64,000 nt of DNA from Henckelia pumila (Eukaryota; Streptophyta; Magnoliopsida; Lamiales; Gesneriaceae). Shown here piece by piece: positions 1 through 10,319 of this stretch. Location: assembly GCF_033568475.1 (NCBI RefSeq), contig NC_133122.1, forward strand, positions 3,083,543 through 3,147,542. The letters are read 5' to 3'. The notes under the pieces are model-generated. The model was given only the letters and a program-made list of their open reading frames with translations, was not told the DNA's origin and searched no databases. Both the position numbers and the translations under genes were made by a program. How positions within the stretch are numbered: the first letter of the stretch is position 1; each line of letters begins with the position of its first letter.

Positions 1-3000
1 CGAAATTGGTGGATATCGAAGAAGAAAGCCTTAGAGAAACAAGGTAAATGTTTGATTTTAGTCTTTCGACTCTTTTGCTGATAGATATTGATGCAACTTT
101 TCTTCTTGTGGAAAAGTTAGATTGATTCTTCCTCTACTGTTGAGTATCTGAACTAGTTGCGATGAGTTTAGTTCGAAATTGTGAAATTTTGTTTCGATGA
201 GAGTTGATTGTACTGAACAGTACTATACTTCGGTTATCAGATTCTGATTATATTATCAATGTAGTATATTAACCGAGTACAGGGCAACCGAGGTTGATTT
301 TAGATTGTTGCCAGATTCGGATCCGAGATGATAAGACGAGTGGATTTTCTCATCCGGTAAGAATTCCTAAGTTAAGAATTCCTTTCTTATTGATTGTCGA
401 TTAACGTTTGTTACAGTAAGGTACGGAGAATGTTTGAGGTATGCAGATGATGTCTTCAATCAGCCGTGTTGGTTGATTTAGCAGAGTTGTTGAGTTTTCT
501 GTTGTTGTTCTAGTTGAGATTCTAGATTGCCTCCGAGTTGAGAGGATGAGTTCAGCGTTGAAATTTTTGATCAGACATCATCGACTGATAATCTGAAGAG
601 AAGAAGTTTCAGAGATCGAATTCAGAATAAGGTACGACCGATTTGAATTGTTATCGTACAGATTGAATTGGAATTTGCATTTGCAATGTTTATGAGTCCT
701 TTGAACTGAATCTTCTAGAGGTTTGTAGATGAGTTCTTGAGTATTCTTATCGATGAATCAATTATCTTTCGAAGAGCTGTATTGATCTTTCAGATTCTTT
801 AAGAATTGTTCGCAGATTTGCATGCCGATCGATTATGCTATTTTTTTGATGTCTGAATCTTATTAAGACCGAGTTGTATTGTCCTCGATCTTTTCTCTAA
901 GAAGATGGAATTTTATTGAACACCTCGAGACTGGAGCTGTTATGAATTGATCTGGATCAACGTCCTTATCAGAATTTGAAGATTCTTGGATTTAGCGAGT
1001 TCTATCGCGAATCCTTTGAGAAATTCTTATTGTTGATTAGATGAATACTCAGCATATTATGTTCTTCTGTGCAGTTGTATCTTTGATGACTTTTTGGTGC
1101 TTTGCACTCCTTCTTATTGAGAGTTGAGACTTATTTTTGTTCAGAAGAATTCCTTGTTGACTTGAGCATCGAAAAAGTTAAAGACGCTTGAGATGCAATG
1201 TTAGTTTCCGATTTGAGTCTCACAGAGATCATATTGCTTGGAAGATCATTTCAGTAATCTGTTCTGATCTTGGAAGATAGAAGTTTTGATTGTCGCAGTC
1301 CGAACTGATTGAGTAGAGAAAGAGAGTTATAGATATGATGATTAATCTGACTGCGAATTCTTTTGTTATCCGGAGAATTGATTTTAACAGCTAAGATCTT
1401 AAGCTGTATAATCTGATCTTAATTTATCTACTTCAGTTGTCTTCTTTGTCAGATGATTGATGCACTTATGATAGAGTCTGGAACATATGGAACGTTTATC
1501 TTGACTCCTTCATTCGACTTCGAACCAGAGATGATTGAGAAGATTGAGAACGCTTTGGAATCTGATTCGACCTTTCAAAATTCGATGAAGATAGATCAGA
1601 TCTGAGTTTAATCTGAGTTCAGGTTTATTTCGATGCCTTATTAGCGAATAACGTAGTTGTTCCAGATGTTTCGGTTTGAGACAGAGTATTAGGAGATTGG
1701 CACTTTGTAGTTATTCAGAGTTCTTCCAGATGATTGGAAGACGTTTGATGAATTGAGGAATCAGATCGAATAGAGGAAGATGAAGAATGAAGTTCGAATT
1801 ATGGCTTCTGATGTTTTGAACTGACAACAGTCAGAGAAAGAACGATCCGATTTTCTGTTGTACAGTCCATTCTGATTCAGAATGGAATTAGGATCACAAT
1901 ACGATGATTTTTGTAGCAAGGCTACTTTGTGAGTCCGAGATAAGATGTCATCAGAGTATCATTGAGCGATTGATGGAATCTTTCGTTAAGAATTCTCGAT
2001 TCTAAGAATTCTTGATTTATTTTGTTGAACGACTGTTGTTACAGAATAGTATGAACGAACTCTCGAATCTTTACAGATGATGTATTGTATTGTAACCTAA
2101 ACTGGTTGATGCGCCAGTGGTTATTGAACGACGGAAGTTGTTCGGGATGAACTTCTAGATTGGTCCCATTTGTCAGGATGAGTTGACACTGATGGGGATC
2201 TGAATTTCATCTTCAGGAAGTTCGTGAAGAGAACTTTCTCAAAATCGTTTCCGAATTGAGGTATGGCCGTTTTGAGCTTTGACAGGCCGTTTGATTTGAA
2301 GAATACTCCTTTATTGTTGAAGAATTTTCTGTTGACCGAATCTCTCAGAAGTATTAGTGAAATTAGGAGTTCTTATTGATGAATTTCTGGTTTTTGGTTA
2401 TGAGAATTGTACTGATTGTACAGAGCTTTCTACAATCTTTTCAGAATTGTACACCGATCAGTTGTAGACTAATTTCGATGTTTGAATTTTGAATGGACCG
2501 AATGAATTTCTTAGATCTTATTATCTGATGATGGAATTTAGATTATCTGTTCTCTTGTATTCTGATTTTCAGTGCTGGGATTTCTTTTTATTGAAATTTT
2601 GGAGTTATTCTTATTCATCTACTGTCTGATTTTGATTGACTGATTGATGGAATCCATTACAGTTTTCTGTACAGAATGATTATGATGAAGAGGAGAGAAT
2701 TGATATTTTGTCAGAGGTTGTCAGATGTCTCAAATTGCCGAAGTTTTTCTGTTTAGACAGAGATCTTTGTTGTAGTTGTTCTTTCGGCATAGACTTCGAA
2801 GAGATTTTTGTTGTTGATTACAACTTGTTTCGATTCGATACCCTCAGAACAACGGACAGCCAGAACAGATGAATCAAACTTTAGAGGAATTGCCATGAGT
2901 TGCAGTGCTCGACTTAGCACTAGTTGGCAGAAATCTTGATTCTTGTGGAGATTTCGTACAACGTCAAATTTGATGATTGATTGAAGGTACTTTTTAGAAG

Positions 3001-3360
3001 TTGTACGAGAGGAGATTATGATCGATTTGATTTTTGAGATGAATTTCCTTTGTCACTTGATTTAGAACGAAAGATGACTTGAATTGTGACTGAATTAGAA
3101 GGATTGTTCTGACAAGGATGAGATGACTTTTGATAGACGGTTGGAGTGATGATGAATTAGATGACTGGAGATTCTGACATTCTCTGATTGATTGAGATGT
3201 CGAACTGATTGAGACGAATGATTCAGAGTTAGATTGAAGCACACTATGGACTTAGTCCTGAGAAGTAAATTCTTATTGCACTCCTTCGAGTCTAGTCTCG
3301 ACCTTGTGTTAGAATCGTGTTTGATTTCGAGGACAAAATCGATTCTTAGAGGGGGAGAAT
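1..3360 (+). mobile_element. TE-A internal region, decayed Ty3/Gypsy pol
   Basis: No usable open frame remains, but the order of a Gypsy pol is still readable by nucleotide resemblance to TE-E. Positions about 205-460 align with the end of the TE-E protease region (20130-20370), sharing AGTACAGGGCAAC and the run of AGAATTCC and TTGTTACAG blocks. Positions about 2835-2990 align with the integrase segment around the DGQSER box (22500-22650). The distance from these anchors to the 3' LTR is nearly the same in both elements, so the loss is through many small indels and substitutions rather than one large deletion. The region ends with a polypurine tract at 3348-3359 just before the LTR. The 5' part of the element and its other LTR lie outside the window. 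Family assignment is inference from this collinearity. Confidence 0.75.
3348..3359 (+). promoter_or_regulatory. TE-A polypurine tract
   Basis: AGAGGGGGAGAA lies one base upstream of the TGTAACGCCC start of the 3' LTR. This is the plus-strand priming site expected at the end of a Gypsy internal region; TE-E has the same arrangement at 23371-23381. Confidence 0.8.
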
Positions 3361-4339
3361 TGTAACGCCCCAAAGTTATCTTAATAGACTTTATTTGAGA
3401 TAATAAGAGATTTTAGAAGTCGAGGGTTGATTTAATTTTGATCAAGGACTAGAATGCAATTTTCAGAATTTTCAGGGACTAAAATGCAAATTTGGGATTT
3501 ATTAGATATTTAAAAGGATTTGACTTGAATTTTTCACTTCATCACCTCCACCAAACCGCCATCCTCCATCTTTGGCGTGAGAAAAGCTTCCCAAGCTTTT
3601 GTGATTTTATTTCTAGCTCAATCCGTCCGATAGAATTGATTTCTGACTTGATATCTACGATCACAACGACGAGTGCTCCGTTTGGAAGTAAGTTTATCCT
3701 AATTTTGAGAATTTTGAATTTTTGGATGTCTTTAGAATTGATTTATATTCAGATAGGATGATTATGAGATAGCTGTGATAGTATATATAAGACGGTTCGA
3801 AGATCTAGCGACGAATGGATTTGATATGATTTTTCTTGTTATTTTCGAAAATCATGTTTTTGTGATGTGTTGGGATTGTGTTGGAATTGATGTTTGAGGA
3901 TTGGAATAAGTAGATTGAGTTGTTGAATTGCTGTCTGCGTTTCCGATTTGATCAGTTTATTGCCGTTATGCCGTCAGTTTGAGTTTTGGAATTATTTCGA
4001 TGTTTTGATCGTATCGAGTTTGATTGAGTTTTTGATGTCGATATTGATCCTATTTGACTTCTTCTGATAGATTGAATTGAAGTCAGCAGAGTTGCGAGGT
4101 AGCAGCTTTGGACAGTTTGGAAGATTGAAGTCGGTACAGTATCGAGTTTCTTATTTATCGATTGAAGAAGTTGTTTGAGTTTTGAATGAGTTCGATAGGA
4201 TATTGATGATTATCCTTGTTATTGATTTCAGATTGAAGTACCTTCAAAGCGAATAAGGTAAAAGACGACTCAAACTTGAATGGAATGATTAACTCAAATT
4301 AGACTTTATCCGAGTGTTCCGAAGAAATTCACATACTTG

Positions 4340-4540
4340 CATGATTGAATGATTATTTGTATTGATGGATTAAATGATAATTGAATGCATGAGATTACAT
4401 ATGCATTTATATTGATGAAATCATGATTGAATGGTTATTTGAATTGATGAATGAAAGCATGATTGAATGCTATTATGAATTGATGATTGAAATGATATTA
4501 GAATGCATGAGATGACATATGCATTCATATTGAGCCTCGA
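4340..4540 (+). repeat. Degenerate AT-rich tandem repeat in TE-A LTR
   Basis: Two imperfect units begin CATGATTGAATG at 4340 and 4422, and each runs to an ATGCATGAGAT(T/G)ACATATGCAT block (about 4385 and 4503). The second unit has an extra internal GATTGAATG-type segment. Open frames crossing it are by-products of the repeat. Confidence 0.6.
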
Positions 4541-5375
4541 TTCATTTCAATTTGAATTAGACGATCTAGGGATTGTAGTTGAGTGGCTGGTAGGCGATTT
4601 GCTACATTGTCGAGTAGCTCACTATAATGCTCTGGAGTCTAGAGGATTAAAACATACCACGTCCATCTCGAGAGGGGATCCCAAACCGAAGAAAGAAAGA
4701 AAGAAGAATTCCATTTGATTATCTGAGTATGATAATCAAGAGATTTTAAAGTCATGCGTATCATTTTAATTCAGTACTTGAATGAATTACTTTATTTATA
4801 TCTGAAGTTGATATATGACTTGGATTGATGCATATCATGATTGATATGTTTATTGGATATGCATGATAGTCTCGTTTACTGAGAATTGTATTCTCACCGA
4901 ATTATCCGGTTGTTGTCTTTGTTTGTATGTGTACTTGGCAACAGGTGGGGCATGATCGAGTCAGAGACGACATGGATAGAACGAGAATGAAGATTAGAAG
5001 TGAGACTTCGAGTTATAAATGGAAAGTGCATGCCAATCTAGTTTATGTTTTGAAAGCACGTTTAGAACTTGGATGTATAGGATATCGAATATAGAAGTTT
5101 GTTTGATGATATTGATTAGTTCAAAGCTTTCAAATTAATGCATGAAGATTGAGATGCATGTTGAATTTGGTCGTGAACATATTAGAATTTGAAGAGTTGT
5201 ATTTGATTTGTTGTATTGAATATTCGAATCAATTTTGTATCATGTTGATCGTATGAATATGAAAGATTGCATGTTATTGGATTAGGATTTGAGCATGCTA
5301 GATTGATGTTGGATGGATTTTGAATTGAGATTGGAAGCATGCCATAATTTCTGGAATTTTTCTGCCCAGATGGCC

Positions 5376-5515
5376 CGCGCGCGAGCGAGCCCCGTTGGGT
5401 CTCTGGAAATTTTTACCACGCGCGAGCGAGGTTTTAACCCGCGCGTGCGTGTTGATTGGCCGGGTTCAGGATTTATTGCCGCCGCGCGCGTGAGATGAAT
5501 AGCTCGCGCGAGCGC
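5376..5515 (+). repeat. GC-rich palindrome cluster in TE-A LTR
   Basis: Five GC-rich motifs stand out from AT-rich surroundings: GCGCGCGAGCGAG (5376), ACGCGCGAGCGAG (5418), CCGCGCGTGCGTG (5439), GCCGCGCGCGTGAG (5481) and GCTCGCGCGAGCGC (5502). The last is palindromic at its core. The cluster sits in the same relative place, near the LTR 3' end, as the 73-bp palindrome triplet of TE-E. Confidence 0.6.
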
Positions 5516-5632
5516 ACTGCAATTGGAAAGATTTTTTTTTTTGTGATTGTTTCTCCCGGGTTTTGTTTATCATTATTTGATTATGATTCGAGATTAGATG
5601 ATTAGAATCGGGGTCTCACAATTTTCAAGTGG

Positions 5633-5637
5633 AGAGG
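5633..5637 (+). repeat. Target-site duplication of TE-B, left copy
   Basis: AGAGG directly precedes the TGTAGTAGCC start of TE-B. The same five bases follow its ACTACA end at 32219-32223, showing that the two outer pieces are one insertion. Confidence 0.85.
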
Positions 5638-5694
5638 TGTAGTAGCCCGTAATCAAATAAGGGGATTAAGAACGTAATCGCCATTTAGAGTAGT

Positions 5695-5980
5695 TCGGAC
5701 GGCTCGAAGAAAGAGATCGGACGGTCTGAAGGAGTTCGGACAATCTGATGAGGCTTCGGAGGCTCCGAACGGGTTCGGACGGTCCGACGGAAGGATCGGA
5801 CGATCCAAACTGACCTGGGAATTACGTCATTGATTACGTCAGCTTGATGATGTCATTGATTACGTCAGCTTGATGACGTCATTGCTTACGTATGGATGGG
5901 ACTTTGGACGATCCGAAGTTAGGTTCGGATGGTTCGAACGTGTTCGGATGCTCCGAAGTGGGGTTCAGACGATCCGAACT
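5695..5980 (+). promoter_or_regulatory. Palindromic TTCGGAC/GTCCGAA array in TE-B U3
   Basis: About ten variants of a dyad TTCGGACGGTCCGAA occur upstream of the TATA box. The clearest are TTCGGACGGTCCGA at 5774-5787 and GGATCGGACGATCC at 5793-5806. The placement in U3 suggests an enhancer or protein-binding array, but that function is inferred. Confidence 0.6.
5831..5882 (+). promoter_or_regulatory. Tandem TGACG-type (as-1-like) repeat in TE-B
   Basis: Two 26-bp units (5831-5856 and 5857-5882) differ by one base. Each has ACGTCA and GA(T/C)GTCAT, and the second contains the perfect palindrome ATGACGTCAT at 5873-5882. TGACG pairs are the known recognition site of plant TGA bZIP factors and occur in stress-inducible promoters. 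The site is about 100 bp upstream of the TATA box. Confidence 0.55.
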
Positions 5981-5983
5981 CTG

Positions 5984-5994
5984 TCTATAAATAG
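5984..5994 (+). promoter_or_regulatory. TATA box of TE-B LTR
   Basis: TCTATAAATAG follows the palindrome array. The same string is at 33653-33663 in TE-F, and a matching TATAAATA is found on the minus strand in the TE-C LTRs. Confidence 0.7.
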
Positions 5995-6379
5995 GGGTGC
6001 CGAGGCCTCATTTCAAACGCACCACTCACCTCTTCTTTCTCGATTCCTTAGCCTTCTAGCTTAGATCTAGGAAATTCTAGGCGTCCTATTGGGAATTCGG
6101 AAGTGGCATAGCGATCCAGGCGTCGTAGCGGAGATGTGGCCTAGTTTAGTTAAGGCTTTTGGAGTAATATAATGATATTAGTATCATTTCAAAGTTTAGT
6201 GTGGATTAGAGGCGTGGACCTAGAGCTGGTAGAGCTTGCCTAGTAGTTGAGGTACGAAAGTACTGTTCGAGATATCCTGACTGAGTATGCATGTATTATG
6301 TGCTTGCATGGTTTATATGACATGATTTTATCTGCATATATTATGACATGGTATTATGCTGCATGCATGATCATATTGA

Positions 6380-6384
6380 GTTAT
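6380..6384 (+). repeat. Target-site duplication of TE-C, left copy
   Basis: GTTAT precedes TGTAGTGACC here and follows GGTTACTACA at 31641-31645, so 6385-31640 is a single insertion into TE-B. Confidence 0.9.
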
Positions 6385-7036
6385 TGTAGTGACCCAACCC
6401 GGATCCACTACTAATCAGAGATTAGTGCTAAACTAAGCATGCAATCAATAATAATCAGAGACAACTGCGGAAGCTAATAAATAAATGCTGGCCGGCGGAA
6501 TACAACCGGCTAAAACACACATCCGATATACAACCAAATCGAATGATTAAATACCCAAAGAGTAAAACCTACAGCTAATCATGTTGCTTTCTCTGGTCGC
6601 TGACTCCTCTGAGTCACTGAGCGCACTATCTGCACCTGCACCTGCCCCGTCGAATGGAGTGTCCAGAAAATACAGAAACAACTGGACGCGAGCGACTATG
6701 CTCAGTACGCTAAGCAATGATATATAATCACATATGTGCATGCAAATGAAGTCAAAATCATGGTTAAAACACTTTACTCAGGGCGCCATGAATATACAGC
6801 ACCGTGCTGGATAGCTAGTTCGCGGGGTCGCTCGTATATTCCCCTATCAACTAGCGTGTGCCCTCCACCGTTGTGGTCGCTTCAAGTGATAGCAAAAACT
6901 AGGGGTTGAGTCTCCCCTAGACACGAATCTATCAAGGTACCTCATCCAATAGAAACTGTATAGACTCACATCATACTGGATGCATTATTCGTAAAAACAT
7001 ACATGCATGTGCTAAATAATAAACATGGCCACATGG
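6385..7036 (-). repeat. TE-C 3' LTR, distal part
   Basis: Matches 30056-30707 of the 5' LTR over its whole length with roughly 30 base differences by eye (about 95% identity). It breaks at CATGG (7032-7036), where TE-D is inserted. CATGG should be the TE-D target duplication; its partner was lost in the deletion at 16439-16442. Confidence 0.85.
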
Positions 7037-7578
7037 TGTAACACCCTCAACCGATGAAGATGTTACAAACTAACATGACGTTAAAACTAGTTCGGAAAAG
7101 AAAATTTTTGAAAGATGTATGCATACATCAAACCTTACTTAAAACATTTCAGAATAGTTTACAAACCAAATCATAACAATTTGAAACATAAAGCGTATTT
7201 TCTTCAATCAACATAACAACATTTAGTTCATTAACTTGACACAAACACTCTCAACACATAACACACTCATGCATCGCCCGCCGGTCCGACTCCTTGCTCT
7301 TCTTCATGCCCGGCATTGAACACATCGACATATGCATAAATGTCATCCTCATTACATGCACCATTCAAGTATAGTGAGTCTAAAGACTCAGCAAGAGTAT
7401 GCAGTAAAAATCATGAGATTTCAATAATCATTTAAACTTAACATAACATAACATAAGCTTATCATTTGGTGACGAATTATGCAAAATTGTGGCAACCGTC
7501 ATAATGGGCACATTCATCTTTTCTTGTTGATCAACAATCATATGACATTACGCCTCGTAACATTCGTTCTTTCATTTT

Positions 7579-7661
7579 CGGAGGCCCCTCCGGAGCTCAT
7601 CCCGGAGGACCTAACCCGTACATTGAGCCGTATTTGGAAGGGCCCCTCCGGAGCCCAAACC
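7579..7661. repeat. CCGGAG palindrome group in TE-D LTR
   Basis: CGGAGGCCCCTCCG (7579-7592) is a 5-bp-stem hairpin. A second copy of the motif, GGGCCCCTCCGGAGCCC, lies near 7640-7656 with a CCCGGAGG between them. The repeated GC-rich block stands out in an otherwise AT-rich LTR. Confidence 0.5.
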
Positions 7662-8136
7662 GGAGTACCGTTCCCGTATTTCCACCACAAGGACACATAA
7701 GACATCAAAATATTTTCATGCATCAACATATTATATCTTCATAATTCAACATAACATTATTCATTCATGCTTCATCATTATTCATTTCATCAACATATCA
7801 TTTCATTCATCATGAAGCATCATTGAAACATCATAATTTCCATCTTAACTTTTGTTTCATGAACATAAAACTTTACTCGATAACTTCATGCATGTAATAA
7901 ATGATAAAAATCATACTTTCATATTGAACATAGGTTTCATGAAAGAAACTTAGACATGTACATGCATCACATAACGTAATCGGTCCACATAAGTCGTTCT
8001 TTTCGTTCTTGACTTAAAACTTGAAACTTTTTGCATAGAAACTCTTAAATATATTTTAGAAGCCTTAAAAGATCATAACCATAAATTAAGGACTCAAAAA
8101 TAAAAACTTAAGAAAATTAATTCGAAGCTACAGTGC

Positions 8137-8203
8137 TCCAGCGCTGGAAGAGAGGCGTTGGGGCTCTATACTTGCGCATTGTCAGCTCTGCTGCACTGCA
8201 GTG
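8137..8203. repeat. AGCGCT and CTGCAG palindromes in TE-D LTR
   Basis: TCCAGCGCTGGA (8137-8148) and CACTGCAGTG (8194-8203) are perfect 12- and 10-bp palindromes 45 bp apart. The 5' LTR copy (about 15250) has the first one damaged (CCAGCGCTAGA). Confidence 0.5.
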
Positions 8204-9433
8204 GCTATGCCTTCACACTGATATTTAGAGTTCTTGAACCCAGAATTTCAAAATGTGGTAAATAAAAGTTTTAGCCCTTGATCTAAGATTTCAAATTCAG
8301 AAACCCTCACCTTAATTGGATATTTCAGTAAAACGTTATGCTTATTCTCCCGAGATGTGTCACTGCCAAAAATTCAAACCACTTGACACACTTTGGGGTG
8401 ATTTTGGCCAATCTTATAGAATGATTTTGACAAAACTCAAAGCATGAAAGTTGTAGCTATATGAGTTATATTTCAAATAAAATTGGTCTCATCTCATTTG
8501 GATTAATACAATAGACTTAATCCACAAAATTGCAACAAGTGTTGCTAATCCGAGACAACCCAACACATGCAACGCTTCAAAACTTTAACTAAAACTAACT
8601 CAACACTTCAAAATTCAACACACACCTTCAAAATCAGTCCTTTCCCAACTCCAAACCATAAGAATCTATCATCACACATTATTTATCAAGAATTTCCCAA
8701 GAACGACTTACATATCATGATATCATAAACCTCATGCTTTTATGCTTCTCAAATCTTTAAAATCATGCATAAAACTCATCAACACACATCATTTCTTATC
8801 AAAATAGATATATCTTGAATGGTGGTATAAAATTCTTTAAAAACTTGCCTTGAATGGAGGATGAGTTGATCCGGAACTTCGGAGACGAGCTAAACCTTGG
8901 ACGAACTAAAAACTGGTACCAAAAACTCACTTGAATCTTGAAGGATTTGATGAAGGAGATGATGAATAGTGAGGGGGAGGAGAAAAACGTGTAAGGGAGA
9001 GGAGGATAATGAAGAAGTCTGATAGAATATGTCAAGGGAATCACTAACATGTAGGGTATAAGGTTGTTAAGTGTAGTTTTCATAATTAATGCACATCGTG
9101 TATTGATTGCTTAAAATGCAGTCAAAGAAACACATCTCGACTCGTCTGATAAAAATGCTATCTTTTGACTCGTTTATAAAAAATGTAACAATATCATACT
9201 TAAAATACTCGTAAAAATGTACTCTATTATCTCATTCCTAGGTTAGCCTCGTCCCGCGAGTCCAGAATCGAACTCTACCTGGAATCATTTACTTAATCAA
9301 AATTGTTAAATGTAAGATAAACATAATCATGAAATCATAATCATTAAATCATAACTTAAACAATTTAAGGCATAAAATCATTAAAAATTTATGTTTAAAT
9401 AATCGTGAGCAAGTTTAATGGATTTTTTGGACT

Positions 9434-10282
9434 TTACAATTCTACCCTCCTTGAAAGAATTTTGTCCTCGAAATTCGACTTACCAAATATTTCTGGGTCT
9501 CGGCTACGCATATCTTGTTCGGTCTCCCAAGTAGCCTCTTCCACTAATTGATTGCGCCATAAGACCTTTACCATCTCGATCTCTTTGTTTCTCAGCTTTT
9601 GGACTTGTGTATCCAAAATTTGGATAGGTATTTCTTCATAAGACAAGTCTGGTGTCCATAGAACTGGATCGTGGCGAATGACATGGGAAGGATTTGAGAT
9701 ATACTTTCTCAACATCGAGATATGGAATACGTTGTGTACACCTTCCAAGTTTGGAGGCAATGCTACTCGGTAAGCTCTTGTTCCAACCTTGTCTAGGATC
9801 TCGAAAGGTCCTATATATCTTGGGCTCAACTTTCCTTTCTTCCCAAATCTTAAGACTCCTTTCCAAGGTGAAACCTTCAAAAATACGTGATCACCTACCT
9901 GGAACTCCAATTCCCTACGTCTCCGATCGGCATAGCTTTTCTGACGGCTCTGTGCTGTCAACATCTTGTCTCTAATTTTTGCTATCATATCAACTGTCTG
10001 TTGCACTATTTTTGGTCCCAACACAGCTCTCTCTCCAATCTCATCCCAATGTAGAGGAGTCCTACACTTTCTTCCATACAAAGCCTCATAAGGAGCCATT
10101 CCAATAGTAGCTTGATAACTATTGTTGTAGGTGAACTCCACTAAAGGCAACTTCGATTCCCAATTTCCTCCAAAGTCAATCATGCAAGCCCTGAGTAAAT
10201 CCTCCAGTATTTGAATTACTCGTTCAGATTGTCCATCTGTTTGTGGGTGAAAAGCTGTACTAAAAGCTAGCTTTGTTCCCAA
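9434..10282 (-). pseudogene. TE-D integrase C-terminal half and chromodomain, left copy
   Basis: The 282-residue reading frame opens just after a frame break. It carries the integrase motif HPQTDGQSER (residues 12-21, with the catalytic glutamate at 20), the YNNSYQATIGMAPYEALYG block, the GPFEIL segment and the HISMLRKY motif. It ends in a chromodomain-like segment (about 215-262: IQILDTQVQKLRN...VLWRN...EATWETEQDM), which in chromoviruses binds histone marks and guides integration. The preceding piece at 10320-11240 should be continuous with it, but about five bases are missing around 10313-10319. The methionine is an internal residue, not a natural start. The right copy reads 18 residues further because of one extra base near the polypurine tract. 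Confidence 0.85.
9439..9452 (-). promoter_or_regulatory. TE-D polypurine tract
   Basis: On the minus strand AAGGAGGGTAGAAT abuts the TGTAAAGTCC LTR start. The right copy has one more base in this tract (41494-41508). Confidence 0.7.
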
Positions 10283-10312
10283 TCCATGATGTAAACTCTT
10301 CCAAAAGTTTGA

Positions 10313-10319
10313 AGTAAAC
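10313..10319 (-). other. Shared lesion at second integrase aspartate of TE-D
   Basis: Family members read VSD(R/K)DPRFTS here, as TE-E does at 22428-22455. TE-D reads VSES then stop, while the next frame resumes PRFTS-like coding at once. About five bases are missing, so the catalytic aspartate context and the frame are both lost. The right copy has the identical lesion at about 42369-42375. Confidence 0.7.

Larger units (their letters stand above)
3361..5620 (+). repeat. TE-A 3' LTR
   Basis: The repeat starts TGTAACGCCC after a polypurine tract and ends GGGTCTCACA, giving 2260 bp with TG...CA ends. Its first 170 bp are clearly related to the TE-E LTR (23382 onward), including the shared block GGGACTAAAATGCAAA. 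An AT-rich tandem repeat lies at 4340-4540 and a cluster of GCGCGAGCGAG motifs at 5376-5515. After the LTR comes ATTTTCAAGTGG, which I read as the target sequence belonging to the minus-strand pseudogene at 32224-32802. No second LTR is in the window, so its age cannot be estimated here. Confidence 0.8.
5638..6384 (+). repeat. TE-B solo LTR, left part
   Basis: Begins TGTAGTAGCCCG and runs 747 bp until TE-C interrupts it. The remainder is at 31646-32218, for 1320 bp in total, ending GGTCACTACA. There is no internal region and a 5-bp repeat AGAGG flanks the whole, so this is a solo LTR left by recombination between the two LTRs of a full element. It belongs to the same LTR family as TE-C and TE-F: all start TGTAGTA(A/G)CCCGTA and share the GAGGTACGAAAGTACTG...GAGATATCC block (6250-6280). 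It holds a palindrome array, a bZIP-type repeat and a TATA box. Confidence 0.85.
7037..9438 (-). repeat. TE-D 3' LTR, left copy
   Basis: 2402 bp, on the minus strand beginning TGTAAAGTCC (9438) after the polypurine tract and ending GAGGGTGTTACA (7037). It differs from the 5' LTR by scattered substitutions and by extra bases around 7542-7560 that the 5' LTR lacks near 14670. Two groups of GC-rich palindromes are inside: CTCCGGAG-centred hairpins at 7579-7661, and TCCAGCGCTGGA (8137-8148) with CACTGCAGTG (8194-8203). Confidence 0.85.

Noticed and set aside
9694..9975. 93-codon plus-strand frame opposite TE-D integrase, and similar antisense frames over Gag and RT
   Set aside because: They are shadow frames of strongly coding sequence with no independent motifs.
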